NCBI GenBank assembly: GCA_963826105.1
Contig: CAWGWA010000012.1
Span: 1 to 64,000 of the forward strand
Length of the DNA stretch: 64,000 bases
Origin: WHTI01 sp963826105
GTDB taxonomy: Bacteria; Actinomycetota; CADDZG01; WHSQ01
Direction of reading: 5' to 3'
Made by a program: the position numbers and the translations under genes. Positions 41,744 through 50,831 of this stretch are shown piece after piece (the first letter of the stretch is position 1; every line of letters starts with the position of its first letter). The notes under the pieces were generated by a model that had not been told where the DNA came from, did not search any database, and worked only from the letters and a program-made list of their open reading frames with translations.

Positions 41744-41806
41744 GTAACTCTGGGTCCTCGATCCGACATCTCTTCGCCCGTCGGAACTCGGACCCATCGG
41801 CGCTGC

Positions 41807-42277
41807 TTAGACCGCTGGAGGCGGAACGTGACCGGGCGCCGGTCCGGCTGCTGCCTCTCCCTGCATATGCATATATCCACCCACTGCGATCGCCGCACCG
41901 AACAACGGTGACAGGAGGAGGGCGAAGCCCCGGCTGACCTCGAAGCCGATCACGCTGACACCGCCGTCATCCGGACCGATGAGGACCGCGAGTAGGAGCA
42001 GAAGGGTCGCCAGCGCTCCGATCCCGGTGTAGGCAAGTCCCCAGGTAACGGGCAGGGTCAGGCTCGTGCCGCTCGCCTTAAGCCCGACGAGCACCAGCGC
42101 GACGAGCACGAGAACCAATGCCAACTTGAGGAACGCCGGGAGGATGCTGTCCCAAGCGTTTCCGCGTGCGGTGAGGGGCCCAGCCTCAACCTTCGCCCAC
42201 AGACTGAAGAACGACAAGATCAGGAGTAGGGCGGACGCCCCTCCGACAACCTGCTCCCCCTTGGACAACTTGTCCAA
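41807..42277 (-). CDS. Small polytopic membrane protein of unknown function
   Basis: This 156-residue protein has four helices (VVGGASALLLILSFFSLWAK, AFLKLALVLVLVALVLVGLK, GLAYTGIGALATLLLLLAVL, FALLLSPLFGAAIAVGGYMH) and a Pro/Ala-rich tail. The pattern of a first helix ending in SLWAKVEAGPLTARGNAWDS and later GPDDGGVSVIGFEVSRG resembles many small actinobacterial membrane proteins, including the one at 30833. No function is evident. The start is TTG with GGAGGTGG upstream. It is divergent from dodecin across about 225 bp that hold no gene but one 8-bp hairpin (42381-42400). Confidence 0.75.
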   Translation of the reverse strand: MDKLSKGEQVVGGASALLLILSFFSLWAKVEAGPLTARGNAWDSILPAFLKLALVLVLVALVLVGLKASGTSLTLPVTWGLAYTGIGALATLLLLLAVLIGPDDGGVSVIGFEVSRGFALLLSPLFGAAIAVGGYMHMQGEAAAGPAPGHVPPPAV

Positions 42278-42502
42278 CTTTCCACCTCCATGGCCCCCGT
42301 CGGACGCGTGGTGCGACCAGGTAGCGGGAGCGTCGCACCGACTCTATGCGCTGAACGCCCGTCCAGCCAGTTTTGTTCTGCCGGTCGTCGAGACGACCGG
42401 CTCTCGCCGACCGCGAGTATCTGCATTGCCGAGACGTGTTCGGTTGACACCTTCGGACTACAATCCGTCCGTAATCCCCAACCAGAAAGGGACGGTGGCT
42501 CG

Positions 42503-42706
42503 GTGGCCGTTATCAAGACGATCGATCTCGTCGGCGTATCGGGCGAATCGTGGCGGGACGCAGCGGTGCAGGCGCTAAAGGAAGCGTCCAAGACGATCAG
42601 GGGCATCACGGGGATGGACATCCTCGAGACCTCCTGCAATGTCGCCGACGGCGAGATAAATGAGTACCTGACCCACGTCCGCATCAAATTCCGCATCGAA
42701 CGCTGA
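42503..42706 (+). CDS. Dodecin (flavin-binding dodecamer)
   Basis: The GTG at 42503 gives 67 residues (VAVIKTIDLVGVSGESWRDA, VQALKEASKTIRGITGMDIL, then ETSCNVADGEINEYLTHVRI) that align along their whole length with bacterial dodecins. These bind and store FMN, riboflavin or related flavins in a 12-mer shell. An AAAGGGA ribosome binding site lies about 10 nt upstream. purA starts 20 nt after its stop, so it is probably co-transcribed at the head of the purine cluster. The upstream open frame to 42290 is not coding. Confidence 0.88.
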   Translation: MAVIKTIDLVGVSGESWRDAAVQALKEASKTIRGITGMDILETSCNVADGEINEYLTHVRIKFRIER

Positions 42707-42725
42707 CCGGAAGGAGAGCTAGCTG

Positions 42726-44015
42726 ATGGCGGGCATAGCTCTCGTCGGGATCCAATGGGGCGACGAGGGCAAGGGGAAGGTCACCGACCTCCTCTGTGAG
42801 AATGTCGACGTCGTCGTCCGTTATCAGGGCGGCAACAACGCCGGACATACGGTGGTTGTGGGCGACGAGCGTTATGCGCTCCATCTATTACCTACAGGGA
42901 TCCTCTACGAGGACTGCACGCCGGTAATCGGCCCCGGGGTGGTCGTCAATCCTCAGGTTCTGATCGAGGAGATGGACGCGCTGACGGCGCGAGGCATCTC
43001 GGTCGAGAGACTCAAGCTGTCGGGCAATGCGCACCTGATCATGCCGTACCACCTCGAGCTCGACATGGTCACGGAACGGCGTCTCGGTAAGAACCGTCTC
43101 GGGACCACGAAGCGCGGGATCGGCCCGGCCTATGCCGACAAGGCGGCTCGGATCGGACTGCGTGCCCAGGATCTACTGGACCCGAAGATCTTCTCCGAGA
43201 AGCTCGAGGTCGCCCTCAAGGAGAAGAACCTCCTGTTGACACGCGTCTATGGACGTCTGCCACTCGACCACAAGGCGATCACCGAGGAGTACCTCGCCTA
43301 TGGGGCTCGGCTGGCCCCCTACATCGATGACACCTCATCGCTCGTGCAGCGGGCACTCGACGCGGGGAAGGCCGTGCTGTTCGAGGGAGCGCAGGCGACG
43401 ATGCTCGACCTCGACCACGGCACCTATCCCTTCGTTACGTCATCGAACCCCATCTCCGGCGGCGCGTGCGCGGGGGCCGGAGTGGGGCCCCGGGACATCA
43501 CGCGCATCATCGGGATCTCCAAGGCCTACTGCACGCGCGTCGGTTCTGGTCCGTTCCCTTCCGAGGCGGACCCGGCGGACGGCGAGATCCTCGTCGAGGT
43601 GGGTGGCGAGTACGGCACGACGACCGGTAGGAAGCGTCGCTGTGGTTGGTTCGACGCGGTTGCCGCCCGGTACGCCTGCCGGCTCAACACGCTGACGGAG
43701 CTCGTGATCACGAAACTGGACGTGCTCTCTGCGTTCGAAAAGATCAAGGTCTGCGTGGCATACGAATACGAGGGTGAGCGGTACGAGGACTTTCCGCCCA
43801 ACCAGACGATCTTCAACAAGTGCCTTCCGGTCTACGAGGAGTTCTCGGGATGGTCGGAGGACATCACCGGATGCAGGCAGCTCGAGGATCTTCCTAAGGA
43901 GGCGCGTACCTTCCTCGACGCGATCGAGGCCATGGTCTCGACCCCGATCTCGTCGGCGTCGGTGGGGCCGGAGCGCGATCAGATCCTTGCGGTTCACGGC
44001 ACGGAACCCGCGTGA
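42726..44015 (+). CDS. purA: Adenylosuccinate synthetase
   Basis: This 429-residue GTP-dependent enzyme converts IMP and aspartate to adenylosuccinate on the way to AMP. The GTP loop is QWGDEGKGKVTD, NNAGHTVVV is the IMP-side motif, and MPYHLELDMV, KRGIGPAYADKAARIGLR, FEGAQATMLDLDHGTYPFVT and SSNPISGGACAGAGVGPRDI are conserved. The ribosome binding site is AAGGAGAG. The stop overlaps the purD GTG (GTGA). Confidence 0.97.
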   Translation: MAGIALVGIQWGDEGKGKVTDLLCENVDVVVRYQGGNNAGHTVVVGDERYALHLLPTGILYEDCTPVIGPGVVVNPQVLIEEMDALTARGISVERLKLSGNAHLIMPYHLELDMVTERRLGKNRLGTTKRGIGPAYADKAARIGLRAQDLLDPKIFSEKLEVALKEKNLLLTRVYGRLPLDHKAITEEYLAYGARLAPYIDDTSSLVQRALDAGKAVLFEGAQATMLDLDHGTYPFVTSSNPISGGACAGAGVGPRDITRIIGISKAYCTRVGSGPFPSEADPADGEILVEVGGEYGTTTGRKRRCGWFDAVAARYACRLNTLTELVITKLDVLSAFEKIKVCVAYEYEGERYEDFPPNQTIFNKCLPVYEEFSGWSEDITGCRQLEDLPKEARTFLDAIEAMVSTPISSASVGPERDQILAVHGTEPA

Positions 44016-45304
44016 GGGTGCTGCTGCTGGGCTCGGGGGGCCGGGAGAGTGCCCTCGGGTCGGGGCTGGCGTCGTCGGCATCGGTCGATGAGTTGTTCGC
44101 CGCTCCGGGCAACCCTGGTCTCGCGAAGGTAGCCGAGCGCGCCGATCTGGATACCGAGGACCCCGCTTCGGTGGTGGACTTCGCGGCCAAGATCGATGCC
44201 GACCTCGTGGTCATCGGCCCCGAGGCGCCGCTTGTCGCCGGGGTGGGCGATGCGTTGCGCGATGCGGGCCGCAAGGTGTTCGGCCCCTCGAAAGCGCCGG
44301 CGCGTATCGAAGGCTCGAAGGCTCACGCCAAGCATCTGATGCACGAGGCCGGGATCCCGACAGGGGCGGCGCGCACGTTTTCGTCGGTTCCAGAGGCGAC
44401 CTCCTATCTCGACGAGCTTGGACCTCCTTACGTCATCAAGGCCGACGGCCTCGCGGCGGGTAAAGGCGTCGTCGTCACCAAGGACAGGGACCGCGCCATC
44501 ACCGCGCTGAAGGAGAGTCTCATCGAGGGACGCTTCGGTGCCGCCGGAAGCCGGGTGCTGGTCGAGGAATTCCTGGACGGCCCGGAGCTGTCTCTGATCG
44601 CATTCACCGACGGCGTGACCGTCGTTCCTTGCGAGCCCGCTCAGGACTACAAGCGGGCTTATGAGAACGACGGGGGCCCTAACACCGGAGGGATGGGGTC
44701 ATACAGTCCCGTACCGGTGTGCCCCGAGGACCTCGCTTACGAGATCTCGCACTCGGTCATCGAGCCCATGGTGAAGCAGACGGCGGCGCGCGGCGAACCG
44801 TTTGTCGGAGCGATCTACGCGGGGCTTGCCCTGACCACCAAAGGCCCCAAAGTGATCGAGTTCAACGCGCGCTTCGGCGATCCGGAGACCCAGGCCTTGA
44901 TCCCCAGGCTCAAGAGCGATCTTGCGGAGGTCTGTCTTGCATGTGCAACCGGCGACCTTGCCGGCACGCGCCTCGACTGGAGCGACGACGTTTGCGTTTC
45001 GGTGGTCCTCGCGTCAGGTGGTTATCCGGGATCGCATCGCACGGGCTTGCCGATCGAGGGACTCGATCGGGCCGCCAAGCATCCCGGGGTCGACATCTTC
45101 CACGCCGGAACGGAACTGCACGACGGTGTCTGCGTCACTTCAGGAGGCCGCGTCCTGGCAGTAAGCGCGCGAGCGCGATCGTTCAAGCAGGCGCGGGCAC
45201 GCGCGTACGCGGCGGCCGGGAACATCCACTTCGACGGTAAGCATCTCCGCTCCGACATCGCGCTCCGCGCCGAGCAAGCCGAACAAACGAGGGACGAGGC
45301 CTAA
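44012..45304 (+). CDS. purD: Phosphoribosylamine-glycine ligase (GAR synthetase)
   Basis: This 430-residue ATP-grasp enzyme starts MRVLLLGSGGRESALGSGLA. It carries VIKADGLAAGKGVVVTKDRD, the ATP-binding GGPNTGGMGSYSPVPVCPED, and IEFNARFGDPETQALIPRLK, all diagnostic of PurD. It catalyses the second step of de novo IMP synthesis. The GTG start lies inside the purA stop. purE follows after 1 nt. Confidence 0.96.
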   Translation: MRVLLLGSGGRESALGSGLASSASVDELFAAPGNPGLAKVAERADLDTEDPASVVDFAAKIDADLVVIGPEAPLVAGVGDALRDAGRKVFGPSKAPARIEGSKAHAKHLMHEAGIPTGAARTFSSVPEATSYLDELGPPYVIKADGLAAGKGVVVTKDRDRAITALKESLIEGRFGAAGSRVLVEEFLDGPELSLIAFTDGVTVVPCEPAQDYKRAYENDGGPNTGGMGSYSPVPVCPEDLAYEISHSVIEPMVKQTAARGEPFVGAIYAGLALTTKGPKVIEFNARFGDPETQALIPRLKSDLAEVCLACATGDLAGTRLDWSDDVCVSVVLASGGYPGSHRTGLPIEGLDRAAKHPGVDIFHAGTELHDGVCVTSGGRVLAVSARARSFKQARARAYAAAGNIHFDGKHLRSDIALRAEQAEQTRDEA

Positions 45305-45305
45305 C

Positions 45306-45815
45306 TTGAACTCAAGCGACGCTCCGCTGGTCGGGATCATCATGGGGTCGCGCTCGGACTGGCCGACGATGGAGCACGCCGCGACCACCCTCGATGCGCT
45401 CGGGATCCCGTACGAGGTCAAGGTGGTCTCGGCGCACCGGACGCCCGATCTCCTGTTCTCCTACGCCCAAGAGGCCGCCGGGCGCGGGCTCGAGGTGATC
45501 ATCGCCGGAGCGGGGGGCTCCGCTCATCTTCCCGGCATGACCGCAGCGAAAACGACCTTGCCGGTCTTAGGCGTTCCGGTCGAGTCGAAGGCGCTTAAGG
45601 GACTCGATTCCTTGCTGTCGATCGTGCAGATGCCGGGCGGGGTGCCCGTCGGCACGCTCGCGATCGGGAAGTCGGGCGCGGTCAATGCCGCACACCTCGC
45701 CTCGCGGATCGTTGCTCGCACCCATCCCGAATTCCGGGCTGCCGTCGAGGCCCACGTCGCGACTCAGACGGACGCGGTCCTCGCCGACCCAGACCCGAGG
45801 GAGCCGCTGCTCTGA
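45306..45815 (+). CDS. purE: N5-carboxyaminoimidazole ribonucleotide mutase (class I PurE)
   Basis: This 169-residue protein contains PLVGIIMGSRSDWPTMEHAA, VVSAHRTPDLLFSYAQEAAG, IIAGAGGSAHLPGMTAAKTT and SIVQMPGGVPVGTLAIGKSG. It converts N5-CAIR, made by PurK, to CAIR. The TTG at 45306 is 1 nt after the purD stop. The C-terminal TGA overlaps the proposed purK start. Confidence 0.96.
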   Translation: MNSSDAPLVGIIMGSRSDWPTMEHAATTLDALGIPYEVKVVSAHRTPDLLFSYAQEAAGRGLEVIIAGAGGSAHLPGMTAAKTTLPVLGVPVESKALKGLDSLLSIVQMPGGVPVGTLAIGKSGAVNAAHLASRIVARTHPEFRAAVEAHVATQTDAVLADPDPREPLL

Positions 45816-46894
45816 TCGGGATCCTCGGTGGCGGGCAGCTCGGCCGGATGCTCGCGCTTGCCGGCTATCCGATGGGACTCCAGTTCCGCGTGCTCGATCC
45901 GGGGGTCGACCCTCCTGCCGGCGAGATGGCCCCCGCGGTGACCGCACAGTTCGACGATCTCATCGCGCTCGATGCGTTCATGGACGGGTGCGACGTGGTC
46001 ACGTTCGAATTCGAACAGGTCCCCGCCGATTCCGCCCGACACATCGCACGTCATGTGCCGGTGCATCCGTCGCCCGACATCCTCGAGGTCGCGCAGGACC
46101 GGCTGGAGGAGAAGGATCTGTTCGCGTCCCTCGGCATCCCGACCGCGCGGTTCGCTCGGGTCGACGACCACAAGATGCTGACCGACGCGGTCGACGCGAT
46201 CGGCGTGCCTTCGATCCTGAAAACAAGAGGCGGGGGTTACGACGGGAAGGGGCAGGTCCGGATCTCTGCGCAGTCAGACACGGTGCACGCATGGGAAGAC
46301 CTCGGTGCGGCACCCTGCATCCTCGAAGAGGTCGTCGAGTTCGAGCGCGAGCTTTCGATCATCGCGGCGCGCACCGATGGTGGGGATATCGCGTTCTATC
46401 CCCCGGTGGAGAACCATCACCTTGATGGAATCCTCAGGCTCTCGATCGCTCCGGCCCCCAGCCTCACTCAGGATCTTGTCGATCAGGCCGAGCATCACGC
46501 CCGCGCGATCCTCGAGCGCTACGACTACCAGGGCGTCCTGGCGATCGAGTTGTTCGAAAGGGACGGCGTTCTGTACGGCAACGAGTTCGCTCCGCGGGTC
46601 CACAACTCGGGACACTGGACGATCGAGGGGGCCGAGACATCGCAGTTCGAGAACCATCTGCGCGGTGTGCTCGGCCTGCCCCTGGGGGATCCGTCGGCGC
46701 GCGGATACGCCGCGATGGTGAACCTGATCGGCACCCTGCCCGACACCGACGAGGTTCTTGCCGCCGGGGGTCACCTCCATCTCTACGGCAAGGAACCGCG
46801 CCCGGGTCGCAAGCTCGGTCACGTCACTGTGCGAGCCGACAGCCCCGAGGATCTGCAGGTGGCGATCGAGAGGATCACCGAACTCGTCGGTTAG
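45812..46894 (+). CDS. purK: N5-carboxyaminoimidazole ribonucleotide synthase
   Basis: PurK is an ATP-grasp enzyme that carboxylates AIR. Its characteristic first strand and loop IGILGGGQLGRMLALAGYPM begins immediately after the purE stop, before the first ATG (45848). The only start that includes it is CTG at 45812, giving a CTGA overlap with purE and a 360-residue protein. Starting at 45848 would delete the Gly loop. Other landmarks are TFEFEQVPADSARHIARHVP, KTRGGGYDGKGQVRISAQSD, NEFAPRVHNSGHWTIEGAET and GRKLGHVTV. It is convergent with the methyltransferase, sharing 4 bp. Confidence 0.93.
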   Translation: MIGILGGGQLGRMLALAGYPMGLQFRVLDPGVDPPAGEMAPAVTAQFDDLIALDAFMDGCDVVTFEFEQVPADSARHIARHVPVHPSPDILEVAQDRLEEKDLFASLGIPTARFARVDDHKMLTDAVDAIGVPSILKTRGGGYDGKGQVRISAQSDTVHAWEDLGAAPCILEEVVEFERELSIIAARTDGGDIAFYPPVENHHLDGILRLSIAPAPSLTQDLVDQAEHHARAILERYDYQGVLAIELFERDGVLYGNEFAPRVHNSGHWTIEGAETSQFENHLRGVLGLPLGDPSARGYAAMVNLIGTLPDTDEVLAAGGHLHLYGKEPRPGRKLGHVTVRADSPEDLQVAIERITELVG

Positions 46895-47664
46895 GGCAGG
46901 TCGTAGGCGCGCCACGAGGTCTCGACGATGTGCTCGATGTCCTCGTCGAGGTCCCCAAGTTCGGCCGTGGCCCAGACCCGCGTGCGTTCTGCGGCCGCCC
47001 GCAGGGTTTCGGTATCGGTCGCCCAGGTCCACGACCACTGGCCCGAGCCGAAGCTCTCGAGCAGGCGACCGTAGGTGAATCGCTTGGCGTCCCGGATCAC
47101 ACGGAGTACGCGCGTGGTGGCACCGAGCCGCTCGAACTCGGCATCGACCTCCTCCGCAGAGTTGGCGCCGGGAAACTCTTTCGGGATGCCGGCTTCCTCC
47201 GCAAGCCGCTCCTGGAGCGCATCCCAGCCTCCGTGCCCCCAGTTGCCGACCTCGAGGCAGATGCGCCCACCGGGGCGGATCACCCGGAGCAACTCTGCGG
47301 CGGCCTCGGGCCATGGAGGGATCAGGTGGAAGACGTGGCAGACGACCGCGCCACCGAAGGAATCGTCCGTGAACGGCAGGCGGGTAGCGTCGGCCAGGCC
47401 CAGAGAGAAGGGGGCCCGGCCCCCGTTCTTGCGGCGCAGGACCTCCATCATCGGGAGCGACAGATCGACGCCCGTCATGTCGATCCCTGCGGCGTGCAGC
47501 GGGAGGGCGATGCGTCCGGTCCCGACGCCGATCTCGAGGATCGAACCGAGCCCGGCAAGCTCGCCCGCGAGCAGCTCGGTGACGGCTCCTTCGGCTCCCG
47601 GCGAAAGGGATCGGGTGCCGTCGTAGTAACCGGCCGCCCGATCGAACGACACGGACCCACTCAC
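46891..47664 (-). CDS. Class I SAM-dependent methyltransferase
   Basis: This 257-residue protein has motif I ILEIGVGTGRIALPL (about residues 42-56), motif II VDLSLPMM with the acidic Asp66, LPFTDDSFGGAVVCHVFHLI (motif IV) and RVIRPGGRICLEVGNWGHGG (motif V/VI), the UbiE/Methyltransf_11 type. The substrate is unknown. It is inserted on the opposite strand between two purine operons (purA-D-E-K and purB onward). The GTG start has GAGGGGG upstream. Confidence 0.88.
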   Translation of the reverse strand: MSGSVSFDRAAGYYDGTRSLSPGAEGAVTELLAGELAGLGSILEIGVGTGRIALPLHAAGIDMTGVDLSLPMMEVLRRKNGGRAPFSLGLADATRLPFTDDSFGGAVVCHVFHLIPPWPEAAAELLRVIRPGGRICLEVGNWGHGGWDALQERLAEEAGIPKEFPGANSAEEVDAEFERLGATTRVLRVIRDAKRFTYGRLLESFGSGQWSWTWATDTETLRAAAERTRVWATAELGDLDEDIEHIVETSWRAYDLP

Positions 47665-47703
47665 AAGTCTTCCCCCTCTCGGCGCGTCGACCAGCGAGAC
47701 AAA

Positions 47704-47709
47704 TAGGAT
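47704..47709 (+). promoter_or_regulatory. Candidate leaderless -10 (TAGGAT) for purB
   Basis: TAGGAT ends 6 nt before the purB GTG at 47716. Confidence 0.5.
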
Positions 47710-47715
47710 GCGCTG

Positions 47716-49014
47716 GTGATTCCACGTTATAGCCGCGAAGAGATGGCGGCGATCTTCTCAGAGAGGGCGAAGTTCTCCCGCTGGCTCGAGGTCGAGATCC
47801 TCGCGGTCGAGGCGCGCGTGCGGCTTGAAGAGGTGCCCGTCGACGATCTGACCGAGATCAAAGCGAAGGCAGCGTTCGATCCGGCGCGGATCGAAGAGAT
47901 CGAAGCCGTACGCCACCACGACGTCGTCGCGTTCGTCGAGAACGTGCGCGAGAACGTGGGGGAGGCGGGGCGCCATATCCACTACGGGATGACCTCCTCC
48001 GATGTCGTCGACACCGCCAACGCCGTCGCCCTCAGAGACGCGGGCGATCTACTCGTCGAAGGGATCGGCCTGCTGACCGAGGCCGTTCGCAAGAAGGCAC
48101 TGGAGCATCGCGAGACCCTCATGGCGGGCCGCACGCACGGGGTCCACGCAGAGCCCACGACCTTCGGACTCAAGCTCGCCGGGTGGACCTTCGAGCTGGC
48201 GCGCGATCGCGATCGGTTGAGGCGGGCGCGCGATCAGGTTGCATTCGGCAAGCTCTCAGGTGCAGTCGGTACCTATTCGCAGCTCAATCCCGAAGTCGAG
48301 TCCTACGTCTGCGAGCGCCTCGGCCTCTCGGTCGAGCCGTCGGCGACACAGGTGATCCCACGCGACCGCCATGCGGAGTTCCTCGGTGCGATCGCGACCG
48401 CGGGAGCGTCGCTCGAACGCTTCGCGCAAGAGGTCCGACACCTCCAGCGCACCGAGGTTCGGGAGGTTCAGGAGCCGTTCGCGGAGGGACAGAAGGGGTC
48501 CTCGGCGATGCCGCACAAGCGCAACCCGGTCGTGTGCGAACGGATCTGCGGCCTGGCTCGCTTGCTGCGCGCCTACGCGATGACCGGCTATGAGAACGTC
48601 GCCTTGTGGCACGAGCGCGATATCTCCCACTCGTCGGTTGAACGGGTCACGTTCGCCGACGCTTGTCTCTTGCTCGACTACATGCTCGACAAGATGAGAT
48701 GGGTGGTCGAGGGGATGGTGGTCGATGAGGCGCGGATGCGCGCCAACCTCGAAGGGTCCATGGGCCTGGTCCATTCTCAGAGCGTGCTGACCGCCTTGCT
48801 CGCGAAAGGCACCCTCCAGAGGGAGGAGGCCTATGCCCTCGTCCAGCGCAACGCGATGATCGCCTGGGATCGCGGCGAGCCCCTGCTCGGGCTCCTGCAG
48901 GCCGATCCCGACGTCACCGCGCACCTCGATCCGGCGGAAATCGCCGGATGCTTCGAGCCCGCGCGCTATCTTGAGAACCTAGAGACCGTCTTCCACCGTT
49001 TGGAGGAGCTGTAA
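47716..49014 (+). CDS. purB: Adenylosuccinate lyase
   Basis: This 432-residue member of the fumarase/aspartase superfamily acts twice in purine synthesis, releasing fumarate from SAICAR and adenylosuccinate. GRHIHYGMTSSDVVDTANAV, AGRTHGVHAEPTTFGLKLAG and the signature KGSSAMPHKRNPVVCERICG are present. The GTG at 47716 matches the usual N-terminus IPRYSREEMAAIFSERAKFS and lacks a ribosome binding site, fitting a leaderless transcript. It heads purB-purC-[membrane]-purS-purQ-purL-purF. Confidence 0.96.
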   Translation: MIPRYSREEMAAIFSERAKFSRWLEVEILAVEARVRLEEVPVDDLTEIKAKAAFDPARIEEIEAVRHHDVVAFVENVRENVGEAGRHIHYGMTSSDVVDTANAVALRDAGDLLVEGIGLLTEAVRKKALEHRETLMAGRTHGVHAEPTTFGLKLAGWTFELARDRDRLRRARDQVAFGKLSGAVGTYSQLNPEVESYVCERLGLSVEPSATQVIPRDRHAEFLGAIATAGASLERFAQEVRHLQRTEVREVQEPFAEGQKGSSAMPHKRNPVVCERICGLARLLRAYAMTGYENVALWHERDISHSSVERVTFADACLLLDYMLDKMRWVVEGMVVDEARMRANLEGSMGLVHSQSVLTALLAKGTLQREEAYALVQRNAMIAWDRGEPLLGLLQADPDVTAHLDPAEIAGCFEPARYLENLETVFHRLEEL

Positions 49015-49015
49015 T

Positions 49016-49891
49016 TTGAGCACCGCCCGGCACCTGGCCTCGGGCAAGGTGCGCGAGATCTTCTCCTCCGGGGACGACCTGGTATTGGTCGCGACCGACC
49101 GGATCAGCGCCTACGACGCGATCCTTCCCCAACCGATCCCCGACAAGGGGAAGGTGCTGACTGCCCTCTCCCATCACTGGTTCGTTACCACCAAAGATGT
49201 GTGCCCGAACCATCTCCTTTCGGTCGTGGCGAGCGAACTCCCGGACCTCCCGGTGGACGATCTCCCCGGCCGGGCCATGTTGTGCCGCCGGGCCGAGCCG
49301 TTCCCGGTCGAGTTCGTGGTTCGTGGCTACCTGTCGGGGTCGGGATGGCGTGACTACCGCGATACGGGCGAGATCTGCGGACACCGCCTGCCCGAAGGAC
49401 TCGTCGAGTCGGACGCCCTCCCCGAACCGATCATGACGCCTGCGACGAAGGCGACCTCGGGGCATGACGAGAACATCACCGAGTCTCAGGCTGCCGAGCT
49501 CGTCGGCCCGCATTACGAGATAGCCCGGGACATGGCGCTCGCGATGTACCGCTTCGCCGTCGAGGCGGTGCGCGACCGAGGCGTGGTTATCGCCGACACG
49601 AAGTTCGAGTTCGGCCTGGCCGGCGATGAGGTGCTGTTGATCGACGAGGCGCTGACCCCCGACTCCAGCCGCTTCTGGCCCGAGAACGTCTACGTCCCCG
49701 GTGGCCCGCAACCATCGTTCGACAAGCAGTTCGTTAGGGATTGGCTCGACGAGAGCGGCTGGGACCACACGCCGCCCGCTCCCGATCTTCCGGCGGACGT
49801 CGTCAACGCGACCAGAACGCGATACATCGAGGCCTACGAGCGGATCACCGAACGACCCTTCGCCCGATGGATGGAGTTGGTCTCCGCGTGA
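49016..49891 (+). CDS. purC: Phosphoribosylaminoimidazole-succinocarboxamide (SAICAR) synthase
   Basis: This 291-residue enzyme ligates aspartate to CAIR. KVREIFSSGDDLVLVATDRI, SAYDAILPQPIPDKGKVLTA, EFVVRGYLSGSGWRDYRDTG, ADTKFEFGLAGDEVLLIDEA and LTPDSSRFWPENVYVPGGPQ are family landmarks. The start is TTG at 49016, 1 nt after the purB stop, with GGAGGAG as ribosome binding site. The GTG of the next gene overlaps its stop. Confidence 0.96.
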   Translation: MSTARHLASGKVREIFSSGDDLVLVATDRISAYDAILPQPIPDKGKVLTALSHHWFVTTKDVCPNHLLSVVASELPDLPVDDLPGRAMLCRRAEPFPVEFVVRGYLSGSGWRDYRDTGEICGHRLPEGLVESDALPEPIMTPATKATSGHDENITESQAAELVGPHYEIARDMALAMYRFAVEAVRDRGVVIADTKFEFGLAGDEVLLIDEALTPDSSRFWPENVYVPGGPQPSFDKQFVRDWLDESGWDHTPPAPDLPADVVNATRTRYIEAYERITERPFARWMELVSA

Positions 49892-50589
49892 GTACCCGAA
49901 CCACCGCAGGATCGACACGCCTCGGGCTCACGTTCAGATCGATCCTCCTCCGGCCCGAGAAGGGGTTCAGCGCGGCTCTTGCGATCGCCGACGAGCGTTC
50001 AAGCGACGGCCTGTCGCCCGACGAGGGCTATGCACCCTCGGTGCTCACGGCTCTGGGTGGTGCCGCGCTGATGGCGACGTGGCTCAAGGTCGGTGGGCTG
50101 GCCGGAGCTCGTGAGGTCCCGAGAGGCGACTTCTCCTGGATCAACCTCGGCGTTGCTCTGGCCCTGGGGGGCGTGCTTGCGGTGATCGCGATGTTCATAT
50201 GGGGCCGTATCGGTCCGGCAACCTTCCGGAGTCTGCACGCAACCACCTCGCGACGCGACCTGAGGATCGTGTGGGGCGGCGCGTGGCTCCCGCAGGTACT
50301 CGGGATGTTCGTCTTGTTGCCGCTCGATCTCTTGATCATCGGACCGGAGACTTTCTCGACCGATCGCCTGGCCGATCCACTGTCGACCGCGTGGGCGGCG
50401 TTCTCGATCGCGGTCTCGGTGGCGCTGGTGGTGTGGTCCCTCTATCTGTTCGTGAAAGGGAGCGAGGTCGCGGCCGAGACCCGCGCCTTGAGATCGGTCG
50501 CCGGCTTGGCCGTCGGAGCCCTATGTCTTGTCGCGATGGTGGCCGGCTTCGTGGCCGGTGCCGTTGCGCTCTCGAGGACGCTTGCATGA
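49888..50589 (+). CDS. Yip1-like polytopic membrane protein within the purine operon
   Basis: The GTG at 49888 gives 233 residues with five predicted helices (SVLTALGGAALMATWLKVGG, FSWINLGVALALGGVLAVIA, WLPQVLGMFVLLPLDLLIIG, TAWAAFSIAVSVALVVWSLY, LAVGALCLVAMVAGFVAGAV). The layout resembles Yip1-domain proteins, but no diagnostic motif was seen. Function is unknown. It overlaps purC (GTGA) and purS (ATGA), so it is translated in step with purine enzymes; a role in purine or nucleobase transport or in recruiting the enzymes to the membrane is only speculation. Confidence 0.72.
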   Translation: MSTRTTAGSTRLGLTFRSILLRPEKGFSAALAIADERSSDGLSPDEGYAPSVLTALGGAALMATWLKVGGLAGAREVPRGDFSWINLGVALALGGVLAVIAMFIWGRIGPATFRSLHATTSRRDLRIVWGGAWLPQVLGMFVLLPLDLLIIGPETFSTDRLADPLSTAWAAFSIAVSVALVVWSLYLFVKGSEVAAETRALRSVAGLAVGALCLVAMVAGFVAGAVALSRTLA

Positions 50590-50831
50590 GATTCACGGCC
50601 GAGGTGAAGGTCATGCTCAAAGATGGGATCTCGGATCCTCAGGGCCAGACGATCGAGCGCGCACTCCCGGCTCTCGGCTACACGGGTGTGGGTGAGGTGC
50701 GCGTCGGCAAGCGGATCGAGTTGAAGCTCGATGCCGAGGATGCGGACGATGCACGCGCCAAGGTCGAGGACCTGTGCGACCGGCTGCTCGCCAACACCGT
50801 CATCGAGTCATTCGAGGTGGAGATCTCGTGA
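50586..50831 (+). CDS. purS: FGAM synthase subunit PurS
   Basis: This 81-residue protein (RFTAEVKVMLKDGISDPQGQ, TIERALPALGYTGVGEVRVG, KRIELKLDAEDADDARAKVE) is the small structural subunit of the three-part formylglycinamidine synthase PurSQL. Its presence indicates that purL here is the small, PurS-dependent form. ATGA and GTGA overlaps tie it to its neighbours. Confidence 0.95.
   Translation: MRFTAEVKVMLKDGISDPQGQTIERALPALGYTGVGEVRVGKRIELKLDAEDADDARAKVEDLCDRLLANTVIESFEVEIS

Noticed and set aside
42381..42400. 8-bp hairpin (CCGGTCGT/ACGACCGG) as a terminator before dodecin
   Set aside because: Neither transcribed strand has a T run after it and it lies in a divergent region, so termination makes little sense.
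42440..42480. TTGACA followed by TACAAT as the dodecin/purA promoter
   Set aside because: The two hexamers are only 9 bp apart, too close for a -35/-10 pair.
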